Origin: Jejuia rubra | GTDB taxonomy: Bacteria > Bacteroidota > Bacteroidia > Flavobacteriales > Flavobacteriaceae | Length of the DNA stretch: 64,000 bases | Direction of reading: 5' to 3' | Assembly (NCBI RefSeq): GCF_042684665.1 | Contig: NZ_JBHULY010000006.1 | Coordinates: 1-64,000, forward strand | Shown: positions 18,128 through 27,616 of the stretch, in pieces | Layout of the letters: each line of letters starts with the position of its first letter | Position numbering within the stretch: position 1 is the first letter of the stretch | Translations under genes and position numbers: made by a program | The notes under the pieces: generated by a model | Told to the model about the DNA's origin: nothing | The model's database searches: none | The model's input: only the letters and a program-made list of their open reading frames with translations

Positions 18128-20548
18128 TTATTCATTTATAATACTTTCCAAATGTTGTTTCGCCTCCTCAAAATGCCCTTCCAATTTCGGAATTGGGTTG
18201 TCGCCATAGCCCCGTTTTAAACGTTGGGCAGAAACATTTAACAATCTCAAAAGGGTGGTCGCTGAAGCTTTGGCTACTTCAACATCCGTACTCCCAACCG
18301 AATTAAACCAAACCGGACTGCTTTCCGCAAAAGGGTAACTGTCCATCGAGGGCCAATCCACTTCGCCACCCGAAACACGGGCCGTTACCCAACCACCTTT
18401 TGGTACATCAATACTGCCTTTATACGTTTTTGACCCTGCCTTGGTATTCCCTTTTTTGGACCAAACCACTGCACCGTTCACAAAAATTTCTACCAGATCA
18501 AAAGGCGCAGGGGAATGCACATCCAGAGTCCATTTTACTGTTTTGCTTTTGGTGTTGATGACTTCGCCAACTTCTTTACCATCTGCCTCAAATAGGATTT
18601 GTGGGCCATTCGTTACAAAACTGCGTCCATTTTTTAGGGCTTCTAAATAACTAGGAATGGAGAGATCCCCATCAGGTTTTACATAAACTCGAGTGACGCC
18701 TATAGCCATCGTTCGGTATAAATCGTTCATCACATCACTTCCCCCGGAAATGGCCAAAGGTTGCCCGATATTTAAAATTTCATGCCACAGGCTGGCGGTT
18801 CCAATTTCATCACTCCATAAACAGCCCACTTCAATTAAATCGCTTTTCCCCAAAACGCAATCGGCAATCAGCTCAATTGGGATGCGCCTAGCACCACTTT
18901 CAGTAAATGGGTCGCGCACACTTACAGGGTGGACGTAGCCACCCAAAGCGTTTTGGTCTCTGGCAAATTCCAAGGGTTCGGCATTTAATCTGTCATCTCG
19001 ACCGTACACATCGTAATAAGGCCCCCAGACCCATGGCCAGTAAATATCTTTTGTTCCAAGGAGACCCAAATGCCCCAGGAAATGCGAACGGACTTCCTGC
19101 CCAAATTGAATCAATGGGAGTTCGGTGCGTTTCCAATCCCAAATAGATGGTTGTAAAAAACGGTTGCCCAAATTGGCCAATAGCGGAAAAGCCACATCCA
19201 TGTTTTCGGCTTTTAAGTCCAAAACAATATCGGAAGGATCCAATTGATTGGTGCCTCCATAGTTTAAATGAAAATGATTATCGCCCGAGTACCAGCCGTT
19301 GGCTTGGGCATTCCAAATGGTTTTCAAATTGATTTCTGTGGAGTGGGATCCAGTGCCCACCGTAGTTTTGACTACTGTTTTTTTAGTGGATAATCCGTGG
19401 ACAGCTGCTATGGTGAGTTCGCCATGTGGTGCTTGTAATTCTATTTCTCCATCAGAATAAAAGAATACCATGCCGTTTTGCCCTTCGGAATGAATAATCC
19501 CCGTATTGGGTACAACGGGATGCCCATTAGCATCCACAACACTCATGCGGACGGGTGTGATTTTGCCATCCACCTTACTTGTAATTTTAAGTGTTCCTGT
19601 TGGGGCATTCCATTCCCAAGATTTGATTTCTAATAGCTCTGGCTTGCCACCGCCCACTCGAATACGCTTCAATTCAGAATGCTCGTTTGTATTCGTTTCG
19701 GAATAATAAATCCATTGATTGTCGCTACTAAACTTTGGATTGAGGGGCAGTGTGTTACTTTTTGTCAACAATAAATTGCTTTCTGGATATTTAATATCCA
19801 ACAATCGAAGTTCATAATCATCATCCTGTGGCCAGGTGTATGCCAAAGTCCGTTGGTCGGAACTTAATGAAAATGAGGCTTGCGACATAAAATTTTCTTC
19901 AGCCAAAGCCAAGGATTCATTGTTGTCCAAACTATACACTTCGATCGAATCGTATGAAAACCCTGTTTTTTTCAGATAAATCATATATTTTGAATTCAGC
20001 GGAATGGGCAAACGCTCCAAACTTTTTGCTTTTGTGAGAGCCGTTTTGGTTTTGGTGGCCAAATCCAATTGCCAGATATCCAACGAGCCATTTTCCGCGG
20101 AAGCGAAATAAATCGAAGCGCCGTCTGGTGAAAAGATGGGGTCTAAATCCAAAGCTTTGGTGTCAACCAAGAGGGATTCTTTGTTTTGAACCATATCCAA
20201 CAGCATGATTTTAGTATCCAATCCCGTATCCCGAACAAATACAATCTGCTTCCCATCTGGCGACCAATTGGGTTTAAAATCCATGGCTCCAGTGGAGGTA
20301 ATTCTACGTGCCGATTGTGTGTTTAAATCCATCAGCCACAGCCATCCTTTTGCCGAAAACACTGCTTCCTTTCCAGAAGGAGACGGTGCTGGGTCGGTAG
20401 CGCCAGAGTTCATCACAGGCAATTCATAACCCTCCAAATACACGTGGTGTCCAAAGCCATCTACCTGAGGGTATCGGTTGGTCCATTGGGCGGTTATATA
20501 ATGTGTGCTTAATAAAAAAAGGATGAGGAAAAAGGAGTAACACTTCAT
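18128..20548 (-). CDS. TolB-like propeller / CehA-McbA-type metallohydrolase
   Basis: An 806-residue secreted protein with a signal peptide ending near TAQW. Residues about 45-310 contain WD40-like/TolB repeats (PDGKQIVFVRD, PDGASIYFAS, SSDNQWIYYSE). After a linker domain, residues about 415-680 resemble the CehA/McbA branch of the PHP metallohydrolases, with a metal-binding HxH at His425 and His427 (DNHFHLN), GYVHPV and GGSDVM. Related proteins are annotated as metallohydrolases of unknown substrate. The gene is read toward the hairpin repeat at 18 kb and lies 163 bp after pruA on the same strand. Confidence 0.8.
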   Translation of the reverse strand: MKCYSFFLILFLLSTHYITAQWTNRYPQVDGFGHHVYLEGYELPVMNSGATDPAPSPSGKEAVFSAKGWLWLMDLNTQSARRITSTGAMDFKPNWSPDGKQIVFVRDTGLDTKIMLLDMVQNKESLLVDTKALDLDPIFSPDGASIYFASAENGSLDIWQLDLATKTKTALTKAKSLERLPIPLNSKYMIYLKKTGFSYDSIEVYSLDNNESLALAEENFMSQASFSLSSDQRTLAYTWPQDDDYELRLLDIKYPESNLLLTKSNTLPLNPKFSSDNQWIYYSETNTNEHSELKRIRVGGGKPELLEIKSWEWNAPTGTLKITSKVDGKITPVRMSVVDANGHPVVPNTGIIHSEGQNGMVFFYSDGEIELQAPHGELTIAAVHGLSTKKTVVKTTVGTGSHSTEINLKTIWNAQANGWYSGDNHFHLNYGGTNQLDPSDIVLDLKAENMDVAFPLLANLGNRFLQPSIWDWKRTELPLIQFGQEVRSHFLGHLGLLGTKDIYWPWVWGPYYDVYGRDDRLNAEPLEFARDQNALGGYVHPVSVRDPFTESGARRIPIELIADCVLGKSDLIEVGCLWSDEIGTASLWHEILNIGQPLAISGGSDVMNDLYRTMAIGVTRVYVKPDGDLSIPSYLEALKNGRSFVTNGPQILFEADGKEVGEVINTKSKTVKWTLDVHSPAPFDLVEIFVNGAVVWSKKGNTKAGSKTYKGSIDVPKGGWVTARVSGGEVDWPSMDSYPFAESSPVWFNSVGSTDVEVAKASATTLLRLLNVSAQRLKRGYGDNPIPKLEGHFEEAKQHLESIINE

Positions 20549-20711
20549 AATTAAATGCGTAAGTTGCTATAACGGTTCACTAAGATAAGACAATTTTATG
20601 TGGTCGTTGAAAAATAAAAGGATGGCTCTCAATTGTAACTTTTTAGTCCTAAAAAACGACAAAAAAAAGACCAATTTCACCAATTGATCTCTCTTCATTA
20701 AACATATTTTC

Positions 20712-22337
20712 CTAACCCAAAAACGGATAGCGATAGTCCGTAGGGGTTACAAATGTTTCCTTTATCAATCTAGGGGATACCCAACGCAACAAGTTTTGTG
20801 CACTTCCTGCTTTGTCATTGGTTCCTGAGGCCCTTGCGCCTCCAAAAGGTTGTTGGCCTACTACTGCCCCAGTAGGTTTATCGTTAATGTAGAAATTACC
20901 CGCACTATTCTGCAGAGCTTCGGTAGCCTCGGTAATCGCATATCTGTCCGTAGCTAAAACAGCTCCTGTTAATGCATATTCGCTAGTTTCATCAACCAAC
21001 TTTAAGGTCTCCGAGTAGGCATCATCTTCATATACATATATAGTAATCACAGGCCCAAACAGTTCGGTACACATTGTCGTGTATTTTGGATTTGAAGTCA
21101 CCAACACGGTAGGTTCAATAAAATAGCCTTTGCTTTTGTCGTAGCCTCCGCCTATCAAAACATCAACATCACTATCTTTTTTGGCTTGGTCAATATACTT
21201 TGCCAATTTGTCAAATGAGCCCTCGTGAATCACGGCAGTAATAAAATTGCCCATATCTTCTGGAGATCCCATTTTAAAGGATTTTACGTCGGCAATAACC
21301 AAATCTTTAACTTCATTCCAAATACCTTTTGGAATATAGGCCCGCGAGGCCGCGCTACATTTTTGTCCTTGGAATTCGAAGGCGCCTCGCGAAATGGCTG
21401 TAGCAACTTGTTTCGGGTTTGCCGATTTATGGGCGATGATAAAATCCTTCCCGCCCGTTTCCCCAACGATTCTTGGATAGGTTTTATAGTTATGAATATT
21501 ATTCCCGATTTGTTTCCAAAGTTCTTTAAACACAAATGTTGAACCAGTAAAATGCAATCCTGAAAAATCAGGACTTGCCAGTACGGTATTCGTAATCATC
21601 ACAGGGTCTCCAAAGATAACATTGATGACTCCGGGTGGCACTCCAGCTTCCTCAAACACATCCATAATCACTTTGGCTGAATAGACTTGACTATCGCTCG
21701 GTTTCCAAACCACCACGTTGCCCATCAGCGCCATACAAGCCGGGAGGTTTCCGGCAATGGCCGTAAAGTTGAATGGCGTAACAGCATAGGTAAAGCCTTC
21801 CAACGGCCTATATTCCACTCGATTCCACGCATCGCTGGTGCTTTCGGGTTGTTCGGCGTAGATGTCCGTCATAAATTGCACATTGAAACGTAAAAAGTCC
21901 ACAAGCTCGCAAGCCGCATCAATTTCGGCTTGATGTATGGTTTTGGATTGTGCTATCATGGTTGCCGCATTAATTTTGGCACGATAGGGGCCGGCAACCA
22001 ATTCTGCAGCTTTTAAAAAGATACCTGCTCGCTGTTCCCATGGCATTCGACTCCACGATTTTCTAGCTTCCAAAGCAGTGGAAATAGCCTCATCAATATG
22101 TTTTTGCTCAGCGAGGTGATACGTGCCAACACTATGCTGGTGATCGTGCGGAGGTGACATGGTTCTGGTGTTTCCAGTTGAAACGTATTTACCATTAATG
22201 TAAAGCGGTACATCAACTTTACTGTTAAACATGGTTTTGTAGGTCTCTAAAACAGCCTTGCGTTCAGGAGTTCCATGAGCGTAGGATTTAACAGGTTCGT
22301 TAACTGCAATTGGTACATTAAAAAAGCCTTTTCCCAT
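20712..22337 (-). CDS. pruA: L-glutamate gamma-semialdehyde dehydrogenase
   Basis: A 541-residue aldehyde dehydrogenase of the delta-1-pyrroline-5-carboxylate dehydrogenase type, the second step of proline breakdown to glutamate. The general base lies in VGETGGKDF, and the catalytic Cys327 in GQKCSAASRAY. The long N-terminal extension (residues 1-50) and the C-terminal QPFGGARASGTNDKAG are typical of the single-function bacterial PruA. No proline dehydrogenase gene is visible nearby, so the pathway is split in this genome. Confidence 0.93.
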   Translation of the reverse strand: MGKGFFNVPIAVNEPVKSYAHGTPERKAVLETYKTMFNSKVDVPLYINGKYVSTGNTRTMSPPHDHQHSVGTYHLAEQKHIDEAISTALEARKSWSRMPWEQRAGIFLKAAELVAGPYRAKINAATMIAQSKTIHQAEIDAACELVDFLRFNVQFMTDIYAEQPESTSDAWNRVEYRPLEGFTYAVTPFNFTAIAGNLPACMALMGNVVVWKPSDSQVYSAKVIMDVFEEAGVPPGVINVIFGDPVMITNTVLASPDFSGLHFTGSTFVFKELWKQIGNNIHNYKTYPRIVGETGGKDFIIAHKSANPKQVATAISRGAFEFQGQKCSAASRAYIPKGIWNEVKDLVIADVKSFKMGSPEDMGNFITAVIHEGSFDKLAKYIDQAKKDSDVDVLIGGGYDKSKGYFIEPTVLVTSNPKYTTMCTELFGPVITIYVYEDDAYSETLKLVDETSEYALTGAVLATDRYAITEATEALQNSAGNFYINDKPTGAVVGQQPFGGARASGTNDKAGSAQNLLRWVSPRLIKETFVTPTDYRYPFLG

Positions 22338-22546
22338 GATTTATTCGTTTTCGTTAAAAAATTTTCAGTGAATTGGGTGCAAATTTACGAATTATTAAAT
22401 TACAATTTAGCTCCATTATGCCTTAAATTGACGTTAAATTTTATTAATAGATCTGTTTTTTGGTTATGAATTTATGTCCGCTTCATGAATATAGTTTTTA
22501 TTTATTTTTTTGTAAGTTGGCCTAAAGTAAATAGACTACAAATTTC

Positions 22547-23272
22547 ATGTGTACCGTTACGATTGTCCCAAAAGGGAAAACCGATTTTATTTTAACATCC
22601 AATAGGGATGAAGCCCCAGAACGGGTATCATTTACTCCAGATTTTTATACTGAAAATGGCACCGAAATGTTGTTTCCGAAGGATGAACTTTCAGGAGGAA
22701 CTTGGATTGGGATAAGCGAAAAAAAACGTGTGGTTTGTGTATTGAATGGTGCATTTGAGTTTCACCAGCGCAAATCAAAATACCGAAAGAGTAGGGGCAT
22801 TGTAGCCAAGGATTTTATGGTTGCAGATTATATTGTAGACACCATGGGGAGCTATGATTATGATGATATTGAGCCTTTTACGATTGTAGTTGCAGATTGG
22901 AATCAGGGAACAGAATTTTATGAATTGGTTTGGGATGGTGCAACAAAATATATAAAGGAATTGCCTTTTGAGGCGCACATTTGGTCGTCTTCTACATTAT
23001 ATAATGGAGTGATGAGAACTGAACGTCAAAACTGGTTTAAAGATTTTAAATCGCATCATATTCTTGATGCTAACTCAGTGATGACATTTCATAAAACCGC
23101 AGGGAAAGGTAATTTGGATTATGGTGTCATTATGGATCGTGGTTTTGTAAAAACCACTAGTATCACCCAAATTGAAAAGACGGGCGGTTCAGTAGAAATG
23201 CGTTACGCAAATCTTATCAAAGACATTCGCACTTCCAAAACCTTTAAATTTCCTCAACCAGTCAATGGCTAA
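22547..23272 (+). CDS. NRDE / TANGO2-family protein
   Basis: A 241-residue protein beginning MCTVTI, with the family's diagnostic SNRDEAPER near residue 20. Cys2 would be exposed after removal of Met1, in line with a suggested relation to N-terminal nucleophile hydrolases. The biochemical role is not settled; the eukaryotic relative TANGO2 has been linked to heme and lipid handling. It overlaps the next gene by 8 bases (ATGGCTAA), so the two are translationally coupled and may work together. Confidence 0.85.
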   Translation: MCTVTIVPKGKTDFILTSNRDEAPERVSFTPDFYTENGTEMLFPKDELSGGTWIGISEKKRVVCVLNGAFEFHQRKSKYRKSRGIVAKDFMVADYIVDTMGSYDYDDIEPFTIVVADWNQGTEFYELVWDGATKYIKELPFEAHIWSSSTLYNGVMRTERQNWFKDFKSHHILDANSVMTFHKTAGKGNLDYGVIMDRGFVKTTSITQIEKTGGSVEMRYANLIKDIRTSKTFKFPQPVNG

Positions 23273-24260
23273 TACGGGAATAATCATTACCATGGCCTAT
23301 CCCGAAACCATTGTTATGGTAGCTGACGAATGGTATTCGCCTTTTTTAAGATATTTGGGAATTGGTAAAAAAAACTACCTGCGCGCGGGGCATGCCGCAT
23401 TGGTCTTGATTAATAAAGCCACGGGTGAATTGGAATACCACGATTTTGGGCGTTACATAACCCCTGAACCCAACGGGCGCGTTCGAGGAAAAGATACCGA
23501 TAATGAATTGGATTTTCCTTTGACGGCTAACATCGAAAATGATAAAATAACCAATCTCGATGAAATTTTAGAATTTTTAGGCACCCATCCTAAACTGACC
23601 CATGGTGATGGGAAATTGATAGCCTCGATATGCAATGCTGTGGATTATCAAAAGGCTTGGGAGCACATCACAAAAATGCAGCAAAAGCATTTTATCCGCT
23701 ATGCAGCATTTATAAAAGAGGCCTGCAATTGTGCACGATTTGTTACGGATAGTTTGATAGCTTCGGTTACGGATGCTGGTATTAAAAAAGCTTTGATCCA
23801 ATCGAAATGGTTTACGCCGAGTACAGTGGGGAATGTGGTTTTGGCCGATACTGAAAATTATGTTTATGAAGTATCCGAAACTGGTAAAATTTCAGAATTT
23901 CAAGGCTCACAGAAAAGTGAAAACGTTCGGAACTTTTTGGATAAACTTAAAGAACACGAAGTCAATTTTGTGGGGACTTTGGAGCCGAAGCACAATGCAA
24001 TCAAGTCCGACCATGCCCAATGGCTTTCGGGCATTGCCGCCGGTGCTTGGTTCGAGCTTCACAAAAATGGAAGCGCGACAGAATATGGCTTCCGCCGTAT
24101 TTCACCCTATGGAAATATTGATTGCGATGCCGTTTTTAGAGTTCAGGAAACGGGTTTTGACTGCGATGCCCCTTATGAGTTTGTACATTATTCTAATTGC
24201 CAGTTTTTTAATGTGAAGCAGGGGGAGAGGGTGTTTCGGTTTGAGCGGTTAGTCTTCTAA
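23265..24260 (+). CDS. Protein of unknown function, probably DUF6695
   Basis: A 331-residue soluble protein with no signal peptide or membrane segment. From memory it matches flavobacterial proteins labelled DUF6695; I cannot search to confirm. The start MANTGIIITMAYPETIVMV, the motif HGDGKLIASICNAVDYQKA and a middle Cys in KEACNCARFVTD are the most conserved-looking parts. It starts inside the stop region of the NRDE gene, sharing 8 bases. The AYPETI and SDEW-like opening is faintly similar to N-terminal nucleophile folds, but no function should be assigned on that. Confidence 0.7.
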   Translation: MANTGIIITMAYPETIVMVADEWYSPFLRYLGIGKKNYLRAGHAALVLINKATGELEYHDFGRYITPEPNGRVRGKDTDNELDFPLTANIENDKITNLDEILEFLGTHPKLTHGDGKLIASICNAVDYQKAWEHITKMQQKHFIRYAAFIKEACNCARFVTDSLIASVTDAGIKKALIQSKWFTPSTVGNVVLADTENYVYEVSETGKISEFQGSQKSENVRNFLDKLKEHEVNFVGTLEPKHNAIKSDHAQWLSGIAAGAWFELHKNGSATEYGFRRISPYGNIDCDAVFRVQETGFDCDAPYEFVHYSNCQFFNVKQGERVFRFERLVF

Positions 24261-24313
24261 TGGCGGCCGTCATTCTGAGGCGTTGCATGGGCTAACTTTC
24301 TGCAACTTGCTTT

Positions 24314-24393
24314 GCGTTAGGGATTGAACGGCCTGTTTGAGCTCCTCTCAAAGAGAGCGAGTAGTGAAAGCCCGACCCGCTAGGGTAACGCCC
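24314..24393 (+). repeat. Dispersed intergenic repeat, short copy
   Basis: GCGTTAGGGATTGAA (24314-24328), GAAAGCCCGACCCG (24366-24379) and GGGTAACGCCC (24383-24393) occur in the same order as on the minus strand of 16894-17050. About 75 internal bases of the long copy are missing or replaced here by a CTCCTCTCAAAGAGAG hairpin. The right end touches the stop codon of apaG, so the repeat may act as the terminator between two convergent genes. Confidence 0.65.
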
Positions 24394-24779
24394 TAATTAA
24401 TCGCAAACGGCGCGCTCAACTTAAACGTCGGTATTGTTACCTGAAATTTTTGGGTGGTGGTAAAGTTTACCATATTGTAGTAGCCCTGCATTGCTCCAAA
24501 GGGGGAGGTCAATAAACAGCCAGAAGTATAGGTGTGCGACTCGCCCGGTTTAAGGACAGGCTTTTTGCCGATAACGCCTTCGCCAGTGACGGTTTCCACG
24601 TTGTTTAGCGCATCTAGGATTTCCCAGTGGCGAGCGTACAATTGCACAGAGTCCTTACTTTGGTTCTCAATAGTTACGGTGTAGCCAAAGGCATATTGGA
24701 TTTTATAGTTTTTATAAAACGTGCCTTCAAAGTTGGTTTCCACCGAAATTTTTATGCCTTTTGTAACTTGTTGAACCAT
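24393..24779 (-). CDS. apaG: ApaG protein
   Basis: A 128-residue protein that is essentially one ApaG domain, a fibronectin-like beta sandwich (YTVTIENQSKDSVQL, GVIGKKPVLKPGESHTYTSGCLL, FGAMQGYYNMV). ApaG has been linked to cobalt and magnesium handling in enterobacteria, but its molecular job is unclear. Length agrees with the family. The stop codon lies at the edge of a dispersed repeat. It is 83 bp downstream of the type IX plug gene on the same strand. Confidence 0.92.
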   Translation of the reverse strand: MVQQVTKGIKISVETNFEGTFYKNYKIQYAFGYTVTIENQSKDSVQLYARHWEILDALNNVETVTGEGVIGKKPVLKPGESHTYTSGCLLTSPFGAMQGYYNMVNFTTTQKFQVTIPTFKLSAPFAIN

Positions 24780-24862
24780 GCTAGGGATTGATATACAACG
24801 GTTTTGGGTTGCTAAAATAGCAATTTTAAGGTTTCGGCCTTTAAAAAAAGCGTTAAAACGGG

Positions 24863-26107
24863 TTAATTGGTAATATTTGTCGATGAAACTTCGTTAAACC
24901 CAATGAGCCTGTCGTATCTGCCACCCAGGTTTCGATAATAAACAAGGACTTTGTAGTTGTTTTCGGTTTGCCAAAAATTGCCACTAATGCGCCCTTCGTC
25001 CAAAGTACCGTCGGCATTGACTACCACGTATTTGTAGTTGTAAAAGCCTTGCTTAAGCGGGAAGTTGGTTTCGTACGTGCCCCGTTCTTCATTGTAAAAC
25101 ATTTCGTTGTAATCGTCCAACGCATAATTGTTGTAATTGCCATACACATAAATACGCTCGCCATCCGTCAGGTAAGGGTGTTTCAGAGAAAAATGTATTT
25201 GCACATAATCGGCTTCGATGGAAACGTCATCACGGTCGATAGCCGTTATTTTAAACTGTCCGTTGATGTCGGGGTAAAACGTATAAGGTTGGTTGGCTCG
25301 AGGCAAATTGGTAAACAGGTAACTATGGTAAATGTCCTCTAAAGCTATAAACTGCACGCCCATGGAAGCGGCGCGTACGTCCTTGGTTTCAAAAAACAGA
25401 TATTCGTTGCCTCCGTAAAACGCAGTTTCGTCCACATAACGGTAAATGAGTTTGTTGCCCAAGGTATATTGGGGTTTGATGTCTTTTATGGCGGTATACA
25501 AGTTCCTGTTTTGAATAATTACGGTTTTGATGGTCTGTAAAGGATTGTTGATTTGTGGCCCAGTAGAAATCTCGATGTCCACGGTCTGCATTTCGTTGAT
25601 AGTCTTTACGTTTCGAGAACGTTTGATGCTGATACCCGGTGTGACCAAATCCTCATAAATCATTAATTTTCTGGAAAATACCAAATTGTCGTCCCGGTCA
25701 AAAATTGAAATCATATAATTACCAGAAACCAATAGACGTTTGGTCTGTTGGTTGGGGAGGGTTAAACGGTAGTGTGAATAAATTTGAAAGGTGTTAAAGG
25801 AATTGCGGTAATCCTGAATCCGGAAATTATCCACTCCCAAAATAAATTCTGTGCGTACTAAAATGGACTCTTTCCAATCGTAATCGTAATGTTCAATTTT
25901 ATAATAAAAATCGGGCTCGTTGCTCACTAATGCATCAAACTCCAAATAAAAGGTTTCGCCCAACTTTAGAATGGGCAATTCCCCAAGCGCACTACTCGTG
26001 CTTTTGAAAGTGATGGATTTGATATAATCAGGAGGATTAACTTCTTCAACTTGGGCGTTTAAGCACAAAAAGAAAAGACAGAAAACGAAAGAAAATTTAT
26101 TATGCAT
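24863..26107 (-). CDS. Type IX secretion system plug protein (DUF5103)
   Basis: A 414-residue exported protein with a short signal peptide (FVFCLFFLCLNAQ). It belongs to the DUF5103 family, now described as the plug protein that closes the SprA translocon of the type IX system from the periplasmic side. Family features include YIKSITFKSTS at the N-terminus, KIEHYDYDWKES, and a C-terminal carbohydrate-binding-like sandwich (VYGNYNNYALDDYNEM). It agrees with the type IX sorting domain on the protein at 34.9-39.6 kb. Confidence 0.85.
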   Translation of the reverse strand: MHNKFSFVFCLFFLCLNAQVEEVNPPDYIKSITFKSTSSALGELPILKLGETFYLEFDALVSNEPDFYYKIEHYDYDWKESILVRTEFILGVDNFRIQDYRNSFNTFQIYSHYRLTLPNQQTKRLLVSGNYMISIFDRDDNLVFSRKLMIYEDLVTPGISIKRSRNVKTINEMQTVDIEISTGPQINNPLQTIKTVIIQNRNLYTAIKDIKPQYTLGNKLIYRYVDETAFYGGNEYLFFETKDVRAASMGVQFIALEDIYHSYLFTNLPRANQPYTFYPDINGQFKITAIDRDDVSIEADYVQIHFSLKHPYLTDGERIYVYGNYNNYALDDYNEMFYNEERGTYETNFPLKQGFYNYKYVVVNADGTLDEGRISGNFWQTENNYKVLVYYRNLGGRYDRLIGFNEVSSTNITN

Positions 26108-26188
26108 TCAACTCTTTTTTGTAAATATAATCAAATTTGATGCCTAAAGCTTAAGATACTTTAATACTTTAAAATTCTGTCTCATTTT

Positions 26189-26221
26189 TTTGTGGTAACT
26201 GCTTTTTACTTTGTATTTTTG
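26189..26221 (+). promoter_or_regulatory. Promoter of the nqr operon
   Basis: TTTG at 26189-26192 is followed after 21 bp by TATTTTTG at 26214-26221, a full match to TAnnTTTG. Transcription would start near 26226, giving a leader of about 35 bases before nqrA. The 21-bp spacing equals that of the tRNA-Gly promoter in this window. Confidence 0.6.
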
Positions 26222-26260
26222 CACAGATTTTTAGTCAACTAACTTCAATTAAAAATAAAT

Positions 26261-27616
26261 ATGTCAAACGACATCCGCATTAAAAAGGGTCTAGACATTA
26301 AGCTAAAAGGTGAAGCCGAAAAAACCTCCGAAAAGGCAATTTTGAGTAACTTTTACGCAATTAGACCTGAAGATTTCCACGGCGTTATTCCTAAGTTAAT
26401 TTCTAAAGTTGGTACAAAAGTAAAAGCGGGCGAGCCTGTGTTTTATGATAAATCTAACGAAGCTATTAAGTTTGTTTCGCCAGTTTCTGGTGAGGTTTTA
26501 GAAATTGCCCGTGGTGCAAAGCGCAAGATTTTAGAGATAAAGATTCAGGCAGATAAAAAGCAGACCTTTCAGGAAAATGGTAAGGTTAATGTGGATTCCG
26601 CCAGCGCAGAAGACATAAAGTCTCATTTATTGGCAACCGGTTGTTGGCCATTCATAAAGCAGAGGCCGTACGATGTTATTGCCAATCCTGAAAAAGCTCC
26701 AAAATCGATTTTCGTTTCTGGATATGCCAGTGCGCCTTTGGCGGCCGATTTGGATTTTACACTTCAGGGAAAGGAAGCTGAATTGCAGGCTGCAGTAACT
26801 GCCTTAGGTAAATTGACCGAAGGACAAGTACACGTGTCAGTTGGAAAGAGTTCCAGTTCGCCATTAGCAGGATTGCAAGGCGTGACTTTGCATAAAGTTT
26901 CTGGTCCACACCCAGCAGGTAACGTTGGCACTTTAATCAATAAAATCGACCCCGTGAATAAGGGTGAAGTTGTTTGGACCGTAAATGCGCAGGATTTAGT
27001 GATTATTGGGGAATTGCTTTTGACAGGCCAGTTTAATGCTGAGCGTATTGTGGCTTTGGTAGGTTCTTCTGTAAAAGCACCGCGTTATTTTGTTACCAAA
27101 TTGGGTTGCGAAGTGTCCACCATGATTTATGACAAGGGCATAGAAAAGAGAGCCAATGCGCGAATCATTTCGGGTAATGTGCTTTCAGGAAAAGAAATCA
27201 AGCCAGATGGGTATTTGGGTTATTACAGCAATGTAATTTCTGTGATTCCAGAGGGTGATGATTATGAGCTTTTCGGATGGAATAAGCCGATTTTTGATAA
27301 AGTTTCAACCTCAAGGGCAATGACTTTTTCATGGTTGAATCCAAAGAAACGTTACGACTTAAATACCAATACTAATGGGGAGCATCGTGCTTTTGTGGTT
27401 ACTGGGAATTACGAAGAAGTATTTCCTTTGGATATCTATCCAATGCAAATCCTGAAGGCATGTATGTACCAAGATTTAGACGAAATGGAAGCTTTAGGGA
27501 TGTATGAAGTAGCTCCTGAGGATTTTGCGTTAACAGAATTTGTTTGTGTGTCGAAACAACCACATCAAAAAATTATAAGAGAAGGTTTAGACTTAATGCT
27601 TAAAGAGATAGGATAA
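26261..27616 (+). CDS. nqrA: Na+-translocating NADH:quinone reductase subunit A
   Basis: A 451-residue peripheral subunit of the Na+-pumping NADH:quinone oxidoreductase. It starts IRIKKGLDIKLKG, and contains VGTKVKAGEPVFYDK and SGPHPAGNVGTLI, all family hallmarks. NqrA contributes to quinone handling on the cytoplasmic side. It is the first gene of nqrABCDEF and shares one base of its TAATG stop/start with nqrB, implying coupled translation. Confidence 0.97.
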   Translation: MSNDIRIKKGLDIKLKGEAEKTSEKAILSNFYAIRPEDFHGVIPKLISKVGTKVKAGEPVFYDKSNEAIKFVSPVSGEVLEIARGAKRKILEIKIQADKKQTFQENGKVNVDSASAEDIKSHLLATGCWPFIKQRPYDVIANPEKAPKSIFVSGYASAPLAADLDFTLQGKEAELQAAVTALGKLTEGQVHVSVGKSSSSPLAGLQGVTLHKVSGPHPAGNVGTLINKIDPVNKGEVVWTVNAQDLVIIGELLLTGQFNAERIVALVGSSVKAPRYFVTKLGCEVSTMIYDKGIEKRANARIISGNVLSGKEIKPDGYLGYYSNVISVIPEGDDYELFGWNKPIFDKVSTSRAMTFSWLNPKKRYDLNTNTNGEHRAFVVTGNYEEVFPLDIYPMQILKACMYQDLDEMEALGMYEVAPEDFALTEFVCVSKQPHQKIIREGLDLMLKEIG

